Assembly: GCA_036518915.1 (NCBI GenBank)
Contig: DATDME010000058.1
Location: forward strand, 1-17,114
Origin: GCA-016699105 sp036518915
GTDB lineage: Bacteria > Patescibacteriota > Saccharimonadia > UBA4664
Direction: 5' to 3'
DNA: 17,114 bases
Made by a program: the position numbers and the translations under genes. Shown piece after piece: positions 1 to 7,179 of the stretch; the first letter of the stretch is position 1; every line of letters starts with the position of its first letter. The notes beneath the pieces are model-generated. The model saw nothing but the letters and a program-made list of their open reading frames with translations. It made no database searches and was not told where the DNA came from.

Positions 1-91
1 GGTCGGACCGAGTAAGCTGTATCCGGTGATACAGCGAACGAGGAGTGATCGATCCTGAACTCACGAGCACGGTGAGGGCACACGTTTTGTT
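1..91. other. Non-coding start of window with two small hairpins
   Basis: No gene is visible. Two perfect short inverted repeats can be read: an 8-bp stem with a CGGT loop at 16-35, and a 5-bp stem CTCAC/GTGAG at 60-76, followed by a T-rich stretch at 85-93. The second could be a weak terminator of something upstream of the window or part of the leader of the next gene. Function unknown. Confidence 0.3.
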
Positions 92-850
92 TTGGGATGG
101 CTATATACCCCGCAGCAACAGGCGACAATCGCTGCCAGCCAAGCGGCCAGCGCCCCGCCCACCAGCCCAGCACCACCGGCCCTGATCACTGATCAGGGCA
201 CCCAGCAGGCCATGACGGCCTGGGCGGGCAAGCTGCCGAAGGCCTGCGAGGACCTGACGGCAACGCCGCGGATCACCATTCCGCGGCAGCCCGGCCAGAC
301 GTCCGCTCAAATCGAAAGGCGCCTCGCTCAATCCTTCCCGACGGACTGGCTGCGCTTCTTGCAAGCGCAAGCGCCCAACGCGCCGTGGCAGACCGGCTGG
401 CGCCAGCTCGTCATGCAGCTGCGGCACAGCTCCGTCACGCTGAGCCTGGCGCAACTGCACGATACCGGGGCGATCTTCCTCTGCCCCGATCCTCACAGTA
501 ATTCGGGGGTCAAGACAGTAGTGTGGCAGAATACCGCCACCATCGCCCCCCAACCCGAAGGCCCCGAGGTCTTCGGCATCACACTGTGGTCGCCGGACGG
601 GCGCAACCAGGTCAGCCCTGGAAAGCTCACCGTCTACCAGCGCCCGCTGGTTGCCAGCGAGGTGACCAACAGCAACCCGCACCTCAATGAGGTGCTACTG
701 GCCGCCACATCACCCTCACCGGCCGGCCCGCGGCTGGTCGTCGGGTTCACGCCCTCCGGGGCGACCGCCATGCCGTGCGTACCGTACGCGTCAGCGGTCC
801 CCGTCACCGCCGACGTGCCAACGAAATACCAGTGCCGCATCCGACAATAG
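92..850 (+). CDS. Hypothetical Pro/Ala-rich protein, N-terminus uncertain
   Basis: I do not recognise a family. The frame is open from 59 (TGA at 56-58) to a TAG at 848-850, with strong G/C preference at third codon positions, which supports real coding. The only start codon near the 5' end is TTG at 92, with a weak GTGAGGG about 13 nt upstream; no ATG or GTG is in frame there. Residues 10-35 are Ala/Pro/Gln/Ser-rich like a cell-wall or surface linker, followed by a globular part with four cysteines. No signal peptide is visible although composition and the neighbouring lipoprotein gene suggest an exported protein. The true N-terminus may therefore lie in another frame upstream (frameshift or assembly error) or the gene may be 5'-truncated. 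Confidence 0.5.
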   Translation: MGWLYTPQQQATIAASQAASAPPTSPAPPALITDQGTQQAMTAWAGKLPKACEDLTATPRITIPRQPGQTSAQIERRLAQSFPTDWLRFLQAQAPNAPWQTGWRQLVMQLRHSSVTLSLAQLHDTGAIFLCPDPHSNSGVKTVVWQNTATIAPQPEGPEVFGITLWSPDGRNQVSPGKLTVYQRPLVASEVTNSNPHLNEVLLAATSPSPAGPRLVVGFTPSGATAMPCVPYASAVPVTADVPTKYQCRIRQ

Positions 851-876
851 TGCGGCAACCCGCCTCAACGAGCAAC

Positions 877-915
877 GCGCTCCGACCCGGTCATCCCGAC
901 CGGCCACCGGAGCGC
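877..915 (+). terminator. GC-rich two-tier hairpin after the first gene
   Basis: Outer stem GCGCTCCG (877-884) pairs with CGGAGCGC (908-915); inside it CCGGTC (887-892) pairs with GACCGG (898-903) around a 5-nt loop. Only three T residues follow, so it would be a terminator with a poor U-tract or an RNA-stabilising hairpin. It sits 27 nt after the stop codon. Confidence 0.55.
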
Positions 916-944
916 TTTGCCATTGGTCGCGCCATCTGATAGCC

Positions 945-973
945 TTGAAACATAAACGCTTTCGTGTTATAAT
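945..973 (+). promoter_or_regulatory. Near-consensus promoter of the lipoprotein gene
   Basis: TTGAAA (945-950), a 17-nt spacer, and an extended -10 TGTTATAAT with hexamer TATAAT at 968-973. This predicts transcription starting near 980, about 40 nt before the ATG at 1021. It is one of the best sigma-70-like promoters in the window and makes the lipoprotein gene a separate transcription unit. Confidence 0.75.
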
Positions 974-1020
974 AACAGTTGACTCAGCCGGTCATCTCAC
1001 TCAAAGAGGAGGTGGTGACC

Positions 1021-1716
1021 ATGCTGCGGTCACCCAAGCTCAACCCCACTGGCGGCCGCCTGGTCGCGCTCCTGGCATACGTGCTCAGTAGCGCGCTCAG
1101 CTTGAGCGCCTGCGTCGAACAACCGTACCACCGTCCGTACGTCTATGTGTACGGCACGACCACGGTCACGGCGCCCGCCGCCGAGCCCGCCCCGGCGACG
1201 ACGACAACCGCTTCGCCGCGCGCACCGACAACCCACACCGCCAACCACCCCCAATCCACTGCGACCGCGGCGCCGCCCAGCCCGTCGTCTCCCCCGAGCT
1301 ACGGCAGCCTGCCGAACTTGCTAATCAGCTGGATACATCACGGCTCGGCCCCTTGTGGGCAGTCCTGGATGTACAGCAGCATGGTGGACGACCTTAGCAC
1401 GCTGGCCCAAAACCTAGCCGGCAGCCAGCCCGGCTGGGCCCAGGCCCTCGATCGCGTCACCGAGAGCCTCGTCGGCACGAAAACCGGCAACCCGCCCGCC
1501 GCGCGCGGTCTCGTCCTCGAGGTTGAGGTCTACCAGGATGGCTACGGCTACGTGCCATGCAGCCCGTACTTCCAGTACCAGTTGCCCGACGGCCAGGTTG
1601 GCTGGTGCAACTACGCCGGACCACAAATCCTAGCCGCGCTCGTCCAGCACACCGGCACCGACTGGCAGCCCCTCGTCGCGCTGGACAGCTCCGGCGGTGC
1701 CGTCTGGCCCGGCTGA
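1021..1716 (+). CDS. Secreted lipoprotein of unknown function
   Basis: 231 residues. The ATG at 1021 is chosen because AGGAGG lies 8 nt upstream. The N-terminus is a lipoprotein signal: Arg/Lys-containing n-region, hydrophobic stretch at about 14-28, then lipobox LSAC with the lipidation cysteine at 31. Residues 45-95 form a Thr/Pro/Ala/Ser-rich linker typical of proteins crossing a cell wall. The C-terminal ~135 residues look globular with three further cysteines (in APCGQ, VPCSP and GWCNY). I do not recognise a domain. The gene stands alone between its own promoter and a convergent hairpin. It would be anchored on the outer face of the cytoplasmic membrane; a role in contact with a host cell is conceivable for an epibiont but is not shown. 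Confidence 0.75.
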   Translation: MLRSPKLNPTGGRLVALLAYVLSSALSLSACVEQPYHRPYVYVYGTTTVTAPAAEPAPATTTTASPRAPTTHTANHPQSTATAAPPSPSSPPSYGSLPNLLISWIHHGSAPCGQSWMYSSMVDDLSTLAQNLAGSQPGWAQALDRVTESLVGTKTGNPPAARGLVLEVEVYQDGYGYVPCSPYFQYQLPDGQVGWCNYAGPQILAALVQHTGTDWQPLVALDSSGGAVWPG

Positions 1717-1772
1717 CCCATCACCGGCTGACCACCAACCTGTTGGCCCACCAACCCGCGGTTGAGCACCCC

Positions 1773-1810
1773 GCCCCGACCGGCCACATCTCCTGTGGTT
1801 CGGTCGGGGC
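1773..1810. terminator. Bidirectional-type GC hairpin between convergent genes
   Basis: GCCCCGACCG (1773-1782) pairs perfectly with CGGTCGGGGC (1801-1810); inside, CCACA pairs with TGTGG around TCTCC. It lies between the lipoprotein stop (1716) and the proS stop (1843), the expected place for a shared terminator. No T-run follows on either strand, so it may act as a block or 3'-end stabiliser rather than a classical intrinsic terminator. Confidence 0.6.
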
Positions 1811-1842
1811 GCTCGCCGTTAAGAAAGCCTTAGACGCTCAAC

Positions 1843-3558
1843 TTAGCCGCGGAATTTCGCCGGCACGTCCGCCAGCCGCACAAGCTCCACTTCGCTGCCG
1901 CTGCGGCGCTTCAGCTCCGCCTGGCCCTGCTCCACCGTCTTGGCGCTCACCGTCACGCGCCACGGCAAACCAATCAAATCAGCATCCGCGAACTTGATAC
2001 CTGCCGACGCATCGCGGTCATCATAGAGCACGCTCACCCCCGCCGCCTCCAGCGCCGTCACCAGATCATCGGCCGCCCGCACCACGGCTTCACTATCGCC
2101 CAACCGCACCACGCTAGCCGCAAACGGCGCCACCTTATCTGGCCATACAATGCCCCGCTCGTCGTGGTGCGCTTCCACGATTGCCGCCATCGTCCGGCCG
2201 ATGCCAATGCCATAGCAACCCATGTAGTACGGCTGACGCTTACCCTCGGCATCGGTGTATTCGGCACCGGTCATGAGCTTGGTGTAGTGATAGCCCAGTT
2301 GAAAAATGTTGCCCACCTCAATGCCGCGCTTCTCCACCAGCCGGCCACCGCTCTGGCTGAGCATTCCCGGCTGTGCCATCGCGATGTCGCCTTCAATATC
2401 GGCTGTAAAATCGCGTCCGTAATTAATATCCAGCAGATCTTCGTGTTTCTTGTTGGCGCCACCATACAGGTTCTTCACGCCTTTCAGGCTCGGATCGGCC
2501 ACTACCACCACGGCCCGGCCCGACTGCTTGCCTTGCTTAGCAATCCCCACCGGCGAAATGAAGCCCGGCTCCGAGCCCACATCTTCGCGCACCTCCTCAT
2601 CCGTAGCCGCCCGCAAACCGTAGGCCTTGGCCACTTGCATGAGCTTGGTTTCGTTCACGTCAAGGTCACCGCGGATGATCGCCAAAATGTAGCGATTGCT
2701 CGGCTCATCCACAAACAGCACGTCTTTAATTTGACGCCAATCTTCCAGCCCGTGGTGCGCCACGCCGTCCTTCATGGTCTTACCGCGTTCAGCGTGGACC
2801 GGCTTCAGCGGCCGCTCGGCCTCGCCGGCGTTGGGCGAAGTCAGCGTGAACGTCGCCACATCTTCATGCGCCGCGTACCCACTTTGCTCATCAATAAAAT
2901 AGCGGCTCTCGCCAATGTCACTCGGGCTGACAAATTCGTGACAGTATTCACCTCCGATGTAGCCATTGTCGGCCGCCACCACATCAGTTTTGAGGCCCAG
3001 CTCGTCAAAAATCGCCGAGTACGTCTCACGCATCCCATCGTAAATGCCCTTAAATTGCTCCTTTGTGGAGAAGCTATACCCATCCTTCATGACAAATTCC
3101 CGCACCCGCAGCAACCCACCCCGGGCGCGCATTTCATCCCTAAATTTCATCGAAAACTGATAAATATGGAACGGCAAATCCCTGTAGCTCAGGTTAAACT
3201 TGCGCACCAGGTCGACCGCCATTTCCTCGGCCGTGCCGCCCAGCGCAAAATCAGCGCCCCGCCGGTCCTTCACTTTCATGAGTTCAAAACCGGCCGTGGT
3301 CGTGCGGTTGGTTTCTTGCCACAGTTCGAGCGGATGTAGTACCGGCGTCACCATCTCCTGCGCGCCCGCCGCGTTCATATGCTTGCGCACCACCTCGCTA
3401 ATTTTATGGTGCACGGCCATGCCAAGCGGCAGCATGAAGTACCGGCCGGCCGTGCTCTCCCGCACAAACCCCGCCTGAATCAGCAGCCGGTGCGAGGCAA
3501 TGTCGTAGTCGGTCCCTTCGGTTTTACTCGGTTTGCCAAATAATTGCGTCATGCGCAT
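1843..3558 (-). CDS. proS: Prolyl-tRNA synthetase, bacterial type
   Basis: Charges tRNA-Pro with proline in the cytoplasm. 571 residues from the chosen start. Class II core motifs are present: motif 1 region from LPLG (about 43) to TPVLHP (about 76), motif 2 FRDEMRARGG...REFVMKDGYSF (139-163), and motif 3 GIGIGRT (450-456). Between motifs 2 and 3 there is a roughly 200-residue insertion domain, as in bacterial ProRS with a YbaK-like editing module. The C-terminal ~90 residues are the anticodon-binding domain. The frame is open to 3645, but ATG 3573 falls 1 nt after the terminator U-run; ATG 3558 has GGAG 9 nt upstream, and MRMTQLFGK resembles the usual ProRS N-terminus. ATG 3552 is a third possibility. 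Own promoter and T-box upstream; last gene of the - strand cluster. Confidence 0.95.
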   Translation of the reverse strand: MRMTQLFGKPSKTEGTDYDIASHRLLIQAGFVRESTAGRYFMLPLGMAVHHKISEVVRKHMNAAGAQEMVTPVLHPLELWQETNRTTTAGFELMKVKDRRGADFALGGTAEEMAVDLVRKFNLSYRDLPFHIYQFSMKFRDEMRARGGLLRVREFVMKDGYSFSTKEQFKGIYDGMRETYSAIFDELGLKTDVVAADNGYIGGEYCHEFVSPSDIGESRYFIDEQSGYAAHEDVATFTLTSPNAGEAERPLKPVHAERGKTMKDGVAHHGLEDWRQIKDVLFVDEPSNRYILAIIRGDLDVNETKLMQVAKAYGLRAATDEEVREDVGSEPGFISPVGIAKQGKQSGRAVVVVADPSLKGVKNLYGGANKKHEDLLDINYGRDFTADIEGDIAMAQPGMLSQSGGRLVEKRGIEVGNIFQLGYHYTKLMTGAEYTDAEGKRQPYYMGCYGIGIGRTMAAIVEAHHDERGIVWPDKVAPFAASVVRLGDSEAVVRAADDLVTALEAAGVSVLYDDRDASAGIKFADADLIGLPWRVTVSAKTVEQGQAELKRRSGSEVELVRLADVPAKFRG

Positions 3559-3574
3559 GATGGACGTCTCCATT

Positions 3575-3753
3575 AAAAAACTCGCTCCGCCAAGTACGTC
3601 AAAACCAACGCACTTGGCAAGAACGAGGCGATCTCGTGGTACCATCTTGCCTTCGCCAGCACCCAGTGCCGACCTTAATTGCCGCAGTAACGGGCGGACC
3701 CGGCACGGCTCATCGCCGCCAGCTCCAGGGCGGGAAACCCCTTCGTTGCTTTG
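3575..3753 (-). promoter_or_regulatory. T-box riboswitch (antiterminator plus terminator) of proS
   Basis: In the - strand RNA, GGCAAGA (3645-3651) pairs with TCTTGCC (3616-3622), leaving the 7-nt bulge UGGUACC (3638-3644), an exact match to the T-box bulge consensus UGGNACC; ACGAG (3633-3637) pairs with CUCGU (3623-3627) around a 5-nt loop. This is the canonical antiterminator. The competing terminator uses 3609-3627 with 3581-3598 (17-18 pairs, G-U included, 10-nt loop) followed directly by six U (3575-3580), and consumes the 3' half of the antiterminator. UGGU in the bulge fits a tRNA ending ACCA. A further hairpin, GTGCCG/CGGCAC enclosing CCGC/GCGG, lies upstream at about 3670-3710. Uncharged tRNA-Pro would promote proS transcription. 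The specifier codon could not be assigned by eye and Stem I appears short. Confidence 0.85.
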
Positions 3754-3759
3754 CGCCCC

Positions 3760-3788
3760 ACTTTACCAGCCGGCCGGCAGTCTGTCAA
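3760..3788 (-). promoter_or_regulatory. Candidate proS promoter
   Basis: On the - strand TTGACA (3783-3788), spacer of 17 nt, TAAAGT (3760-3765). The predicted start near 3753 leaves about 195 nt of leader to ATG 3558, which accommodates the T-box with a short Stem I. If the promoter is further upstream, inside the preceding protease gene, the leader would be longer. Confidence 0.55.
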
Positions 3789-3824
3789 AGACACAGCAGC
3801 TAAACCTGAAATGGTCCCGCGGTC

Positions 3825-4646
3825 TTACTTGGCCCCCAGTGCCAAAAACGCCAAATAGTTGTTCACCATGTGCAGCAAAATCCCCGGAATAATGCTGCGG
3901 AATTTCACATACATCGTGCACAACACTAAGCCCAAAATGAATGTGTAGACCCCAATATTGGCTTGGCCGTGCAGCAGCGCAAACAGCGCCGACGACACCA
4001 CCGCCCCCCAGATAATGCCCGCCCGCTTAGCGATTGCCGGAAACACCAGCCCGCGGAAAATTGTCTCCTCCAAAATGGGCGGCAAGAGCACGAGGGCCAC
4101 AAAGGCAATCTGCCGATCGGTCCCGGTCGTCGGGTTGGTAAATTCATTCGTTTGGGCCTGATTGGCGTTGAAGCCAGGCACCAGCCAGCTCACCAGCGCG
4201 AAAGCCGCGATCACCAGGCCCAGGAACATCACCAAGATGAGCGCCACCATCCCAATGGCCTTGAGCCAGTTCACCCGCCGCCAGCCCAGCGCCGACCAGC
4301 TCCGGCCGGCCCGGCGCAGCATCCCCCAAAACACCCCAAACCCAATCACAAAGCTCAGCAGGCTGCCCACGAGCGACGCCACCATATTGGAGCCATCACC
4401 GGCCACCGAGAGCAGCTGGTCGAGGCCGGGCCACACCGGCGCCAGCAGCTTGGCCACCACAGCGATGGCCACCTGGCTGCCTATCCACAACCCCGCGAAC
4501 AAGAATATGTCGCGGATCCGCCAGGGCACGTCCGTGAACGGCGACTTGCGCGGCTTAACCGGCTTTTTCGCCAACGCAGCCGGCGCTTTGGCCGGCTTTA
4601 CCTCTGGCGACCGCTCGGGCATGTCAGAAGAATTTGCGGATGTCAT
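3825..4646 (-). CDS. CPBP-family intramembrane glutamic endopeptidase
   Basis: Multi-pass membrane protein of the CAAX-protease/bacteriocin-processing (CPBP, Abi) family; these are intramembrane proteases whose substrates vary (prenylated peptides, bacteriocin precursors, regulatory membrane proteins). Numbering from the 273-residue frame: Lys/Pro/Ala-rich cytoplasmic tail 1-40, about six to seven hydrophobic segments, conserved motif EETIFRG at 193-199, LFALLHGQ at 221-228 and HMVNN at 259-263, which carry the catalytic Glu and His residues. The start is uncertain: ATG 4646 overlaps rseP by 23 nt, whereas ATG 4622 follows the rseP stop by 1 nt (TGACATG), suiting translational coupling; neither has a clear Shine-Dalgarno. 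Paired with another intramembrane protease, rseP. The specific substrate cannot be inferred. Confidence 0.88.
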   Translation of the reverse strand: MTSANSSDMPERSPEVKPAKAPAALAKKPVKPRKSPFTDVPWRIRDIFLFAGLWIGSQVAIAVVAKLLAPVWPGLDQLLSVAGDGSNMVASLVGSLLSFVIGFGVFWGMLRRAGRSWSALGWRRVNWLKAIGMVALILVMFLGLVIAAFALVSWLVPGFNANQAQTNEFTNPTTGTDRQIAFVALVLLPPILEETIFRGLVFPAIAKRAGIIWGAVVSSALFALLHGQANIGVYTFILGLVLCTMYVKFRSIIPGILLHMVNNYLAFLALGAK

Positions 4647-5724
4647 ACACCGTTACCACGAGCATCAGTCCGAGCAGCGCCAAAAAGCCATAACCGTGGA
4701 TTTGCGCTTCCAGCTCGGGCGTCAGCACCCGGCCGGTCAGCTTTTGCCACCACACCAGCGCCAGCCGTCCGCCATCGAGCGCCGGCAGCGGCAGCACATT
4801 AAACGCCGCCAGCGCCACCGCGATATTGGCCAAGAACAGCACCACGTACGCCGGCCCAAGCGTTGAGACGCTCTGAAAAATAAACACGATCCCCAGCGGC
4901 CCCGACGCCTGCTCGGCCGCCGCCGGCACCGTCGGTTGGAACAAACCAATCAGCAGCGCGGGAATCCCCACCACCAACTGAACCACGCCCACGATTGTGG
5001 CCACAAACAAGGCACCGGTCGTCCACACTGCCGCCACCAGTGCCGAAAGCGGGTTGTAGCGCAGCTTATAAATTGGCTGGGCGCCAACTCCCAAATAGCC
5101 GCCGGCAGACGCTGCCGGCCGCAGCTGCACATCGAGCGTCCGCACCATGGCCTGGCCAGTCTGCACGCTCAACGTTACCCGCTGGCCGGCATGAGCCTTG
5201 GTGAAATTAGCCAGCTCCGTTTCCGTCGCCGGCTTGGCATCATTAGCTTGCAGCAGCAAATCACCCTTGCGAATACCGGCTTGCTCGGCCGGCGAACCCT
5301 TCACGACATCGACCACCACCAGCTGCTTCGGCTGGGCGTAGGCCGGATGCAAAAATGTTGGCTCAAACTGGCCCAGCCCCGGCATACCCGTGACCGCCAG
5401 GCCATACAGCAGCACCACCGCCGTCAGAAAATTCATCCCCACGCCAGCCAGCAGGATCTTCGACTTAGTGCCAATCGGCGCACTCAAAAACGAGTCTTTG
5501 CCCTTGGTCGTGCCGTCTTCACCCTTTAACCGCACAAAACCGCCCAGCGGCAGCCAGTTGATGGAATATAAGGTACCCTTGATTTTCTTGCCCCAAGCCA
5601 GCGGCGGGAAACCCACACCAAATTCTTCTACGAGCACACCACCACGGCGGGCCGCCCAGAAGTGTCCCAGCTCGTGCAAGATGACAAGCGAGGCAAACAA
5701 CAGAATAATAACAACGTAAATCAT
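4624..5724 (-). CDS. rseP: RseP-like M50 site-2 zinc metalloprotease
   Basis: Cleaves transmembrane substrates (anti-sigma factors, signal-peptide remnants) within the membrane. 366 residues: first membrane helix with zinc motif HELGH at 17-21, a second helix near 88-112, one PDZ domain at about 130-205 (GSPAEQAGIRKGDLLL core), further helices, and the third zinc ligand motif NVLPLPALDGG at 309-319. Length and order match single-PDZ members of family M50B. ATG 5724 starts on the first hydrophobic segment; an AGAGGG run ends only 1 nt before it, too close for a normal ribosome site, and a TACACT -10-like element lies 8 nt upstream. Follows frr by 78 nt and is coupled to the CPBP gene. frr-rseP-proS order is common in bacteria. 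Confidence 0.93.
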   Translation of the reverse strand: MIYVVIILLFASLVILHELGHFWAARRGGVLVEEFGVGFPPLAWGKKIKGTLYSINWLPLGGFVRLKGEDGTTKGKDSFLSAPIGTKSKILLAGVGMNFLTAVVLLYGLAVTGMPGLGQFEPTFLHPAYAQPKQLVVVDVVKGSPAEQAGIRKGDLLLQANDAKPATETELANFTKAHAGQRVTLSVQTGQAMVRTLDVQLRPAASAGGYLGVGAQPIYKLRYNPLSALVAAVWTTGALFVATIVGVVQLVVGIPALLIGLFQPTVPAAAEQASGPLGIVFIFQSVSTLGPAYVVLFLANIAVALAAFNVLPLPALDGGRLALVWWQKLTGRVLTPELEAQIHGYGFLALLGLMLVVTVYDIRKFF

Positions 5725-5729
5725 ACCCT

Positions 5730-5743
5730 CTTAGTGTACCCTA
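5730..5743 (-). promoter_or_regulatory. Start-proximal promoter-like motif before rseP
   Basis: The - strand reads TAGGGTACACTAAG ending 5 nt before the rseP ATG. Thirteen of 14 bases match the element before frr (6367-6380). The core TACACT could be a -10 hexamer; no good -35 is visible at 17 nt. Confidence 0.4.
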
Positions 5744-5802
5744 ATTTCCAAATCGGCGCTGATGCCGGGCATACTCCGCCAGTGCGGTAGCCGCACCGAC
5801 CA

Positions 5803-6363
5803 TTACACCTCCATGATTTCTTTGGCCTTGGCGGCCTCGAGTTCATCAATCCGTTTCTGATATTTCTCAATGAGCTTACCCAGCTCGTTTTCTGCCGACT
5901 TCACGTCATCAGTAGTGGCTTCTTTGGCCTTCTCCAAGCGCTTAATTTCGTTGAGGACGTCATGCCGCACATTGCGCAACGCAATGCGGCAATCTTCCAC
6001 CTTGCTACCCAATGACTTGACGATCTCGTGCCGGCGCTCTTCGGTGAGCGCCGGCACGTTAATGCGGATGACCGCGCCATCGTTCATGGGGTTGAGGCCC
6101 AGCGCCTGGTTCTCACGGATGGCTTTCTCAATGGGCCCCATGGCGCCCTTGTCCCAGGGCGTGATGGCCAGCGTGCGGCCGTCCGGCGTGTTTACCGATG
6201 CCACTGCCTTCAGCGGCTGCGGCACGCCATAGTATTCCACCATCACGCCGTCGAGCATGGCCGTGGTGGCCCGGCCCGTGCGGAGGGTTGCTAGTTCACT
6301 CTGGAAGTGCTCCAGAGCTTTGTCCATTTTCGGACCTGTTTGACTGACAATATCGCGTACCAT
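5803..6363 (-). CDS. frr: Ribosome recycling factor
   Basis: Works with EF-G to split post-termination ribosomes. 186 residues, the family's usual length (E. coli 185). Family features seen: N-terminal helix ending MDKALEHFQSEL, LRTGRAT (about 27-33), the VEYYGVPQPLKAVASV hinge/domain II segment, RTLAI, LNPMNDGAVIRI, the PALTEERRHEIVK turn, and the long C-terminal helix to KEIMEV. The ATG at 6363 aligns with other RRF N-termini (MVRDIV / MISDI). It begins 14 nt after the tsf stop. pyrH, which usually sits between tsf and frr, is absent. Confidence 0.97.
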   Translation of the reverse strand: MVRDIVSQTGPKMDKALEHFQSELATLRTGRATTAMLDGVMVEYYGVPQPLKAVASVNTPDGRTLAITPWDKGAMGPIEKAIRENQALGLNPMNDGAVIRINVPALTEERRHEIVKSLGSKVEDCRIALRNVRHDVLNEIKRLEKAKEATTDDVKSAENELGKLIEKYQKRIDELEAAKAKEIMEV

Positions 6364-6366
6364 GGA

Positions 6367-6380
6367 CTTATTGTACCCTA
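6367..6380 (-). promoter_or_regulatory. Start-proximal promoter-like motif before frr
   Basis: TAGGGTACAATAAG on the - strand, ending 3 nt before the frr ATG; its first three bases are the tsf stop codon. TACAAT is a good -10 match and would give an essentially leaderless frr transcript. The same 14-mer with one difference precedes rseP. Confidence 0.4.
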
Positions 6381-6965
6381 GTTCGCGCCCAACTCGAGGC
6401 GCTCGTAGCGGCGGATCACAATGTTTTCGCCCAATTTGGCAATCAGCTCAGTGGTTAGCTTGCCCACCGACTTATCCGGATCCTTAATAAACGGCTGCTG
6501 GGTTAAGGTCACACCCTCGTAAAACTTGGCCAGCTTGCCGTCCACAATCTTCTCGATGATCTCGGCAGGCTTGCCCTCGACCTCTTTGCGGTAAATGGCT
6601 TTTTCTTGCTCAACCACATCCGCCGGCACGGCCTCAGGGTTAAGGTACTGCGGATTGACGGCCGCAATGTGCATTGCAACGTCACGGGCAAATTCCTTAA
6701 ACTCCGGCGTGCGCGCCACAAAATCGGTTTCGCAGTTGATTTCGACAATCACGCCTATGCGGCCGCCGTGCACGTAAGCCTCAATCAGGCCGGCGCGGGC
6801 TTCGCGGTCGGCCTTCTTGGCCGCCGTGGCTTCGCCCTTCTCGCGCAAGTAGACCACGGCTTTCTCAAAGTCGCCGTTGGTAGCTTCCAGTGCTTCCTTG
6901 GCTTTCATCATGCCGGCGCCGGTCTGCTCACGCAGGTGCTTAATGTCTTCAATTCCAATTGCCAT
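6378..6965 (-). CDS. tsf: Translation elongation factor Ts (short form)
   Basis: Nucleotide exchange factor for EF-Tu. 195 residues, close to the ~196 of Thermus and far below the ~283 of E. coli, so the long second core subdomain and insertions are missing. Seen: N-terminal UBA-like module IKHLREQTGAGMMKAKEAL...GDFEKAVVYLREKG (8-44), and the EF-Tu contact motif TDFV at 80-83 inside NCETDFVAR. ATG 6965 has AGAGGA about 7 nt upstream. Separated from rpsB by 214 nt that hold an own promoter and a structured leader, so tsf can be transcribed apart from rpsB. Confidence 0.97.
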   Translation of the reverse strand: MAIGIEDIKHLREQTGAGMMKAKEALEATNGDFEKAVVYLREKGEATAAKKADREARAGLIEAYVHGGRIGVIVEINCETDFVARTPEFKEFARDVAMHIAAVNPQYLNPEAVPADVVEQEKAIYRKEVEGKPAEIIEKIVDGKLAKFYEGVTLTQQPFIKDPDKSVGKLTTELIAKLGENIVIRRYERLELGAN

Positions 6966-6982
6966 GATAATTTTCCTCTTAG

Positions 6983-7110
6983 TCTTATGCCATCGGCTAG
7001 CGGGACTACCCCTGCGTAAAGCCGCGATTCTGCCAATTTCGGTCCCTCTTCCCCGACGCTTTACTTCGGGATAGACCCTCTCGCCGGCCTACGAGGCAGA
7101 CGCAAATAGC
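6983..7110 (-). promoter_or_regulatory. Structured 5' leader of tsf with possible pseudoknot
   Basis: In RNA order: CTCG (7092-7095)/CGAG (7080-7083); GGTC (7074-7077)/GACC (7041-7044) enclosing hairpin CCCGA (7066-7070)/TCGGG (7052-7056) with 9-nt loop; then CGGCT (7020-7024)/AGCCG (6994-6998) enclosing a GC-GGG stem with a bulged A and GTAGT loop. The loop of the first hairpin contains GTAAAGC (7058-7064), perfectly complementary to GCTTTAC (7016-7022). That 7-bp pairing would be a pseudoknot and shares 7020-7022 with the CGGCT stem, so the two are mutually exclusive, as in a switch. The structure ends about 10 nt before the Shine-Dalgarno. No known riboswitch class recognised; r-protein or EF-Ts autoregulation are possibilities. 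Confidence 0.55.
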
Positions 7111-7131
7111 ATATTTTTCAACCTAATATAT

Positions 7132-7137
7132 ATTATA
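7132..7137 (-). promoter_or_regulatory. -10 element of an internal tsf promoter
   Basis: Perfect TATAAT on the - strand; the region upstream gives no convincing -35 at 17 nt. Transcription would start near 7125 and produce a leader of about 160 nt that contains the folded element. Confidence 0.5.
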
Positions 7138-7179
7138 GCGTACCAGCTAAGCACATGAGTACCGCAAGAGCGTCAGTAA

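Noticed and set aside
2164..3339. 391-residue open frame antisense to proS
   Set aside because: It is the shadow of a GC-rich real gene; the sequence shows no family motif and proS has all class II motifs.
3963..4866. Long + strand frames opposite the CPBP and rseP genes
   Set aside because: Low-complexity His/Arg/Pro-rich shadows of membrane-protein genes.
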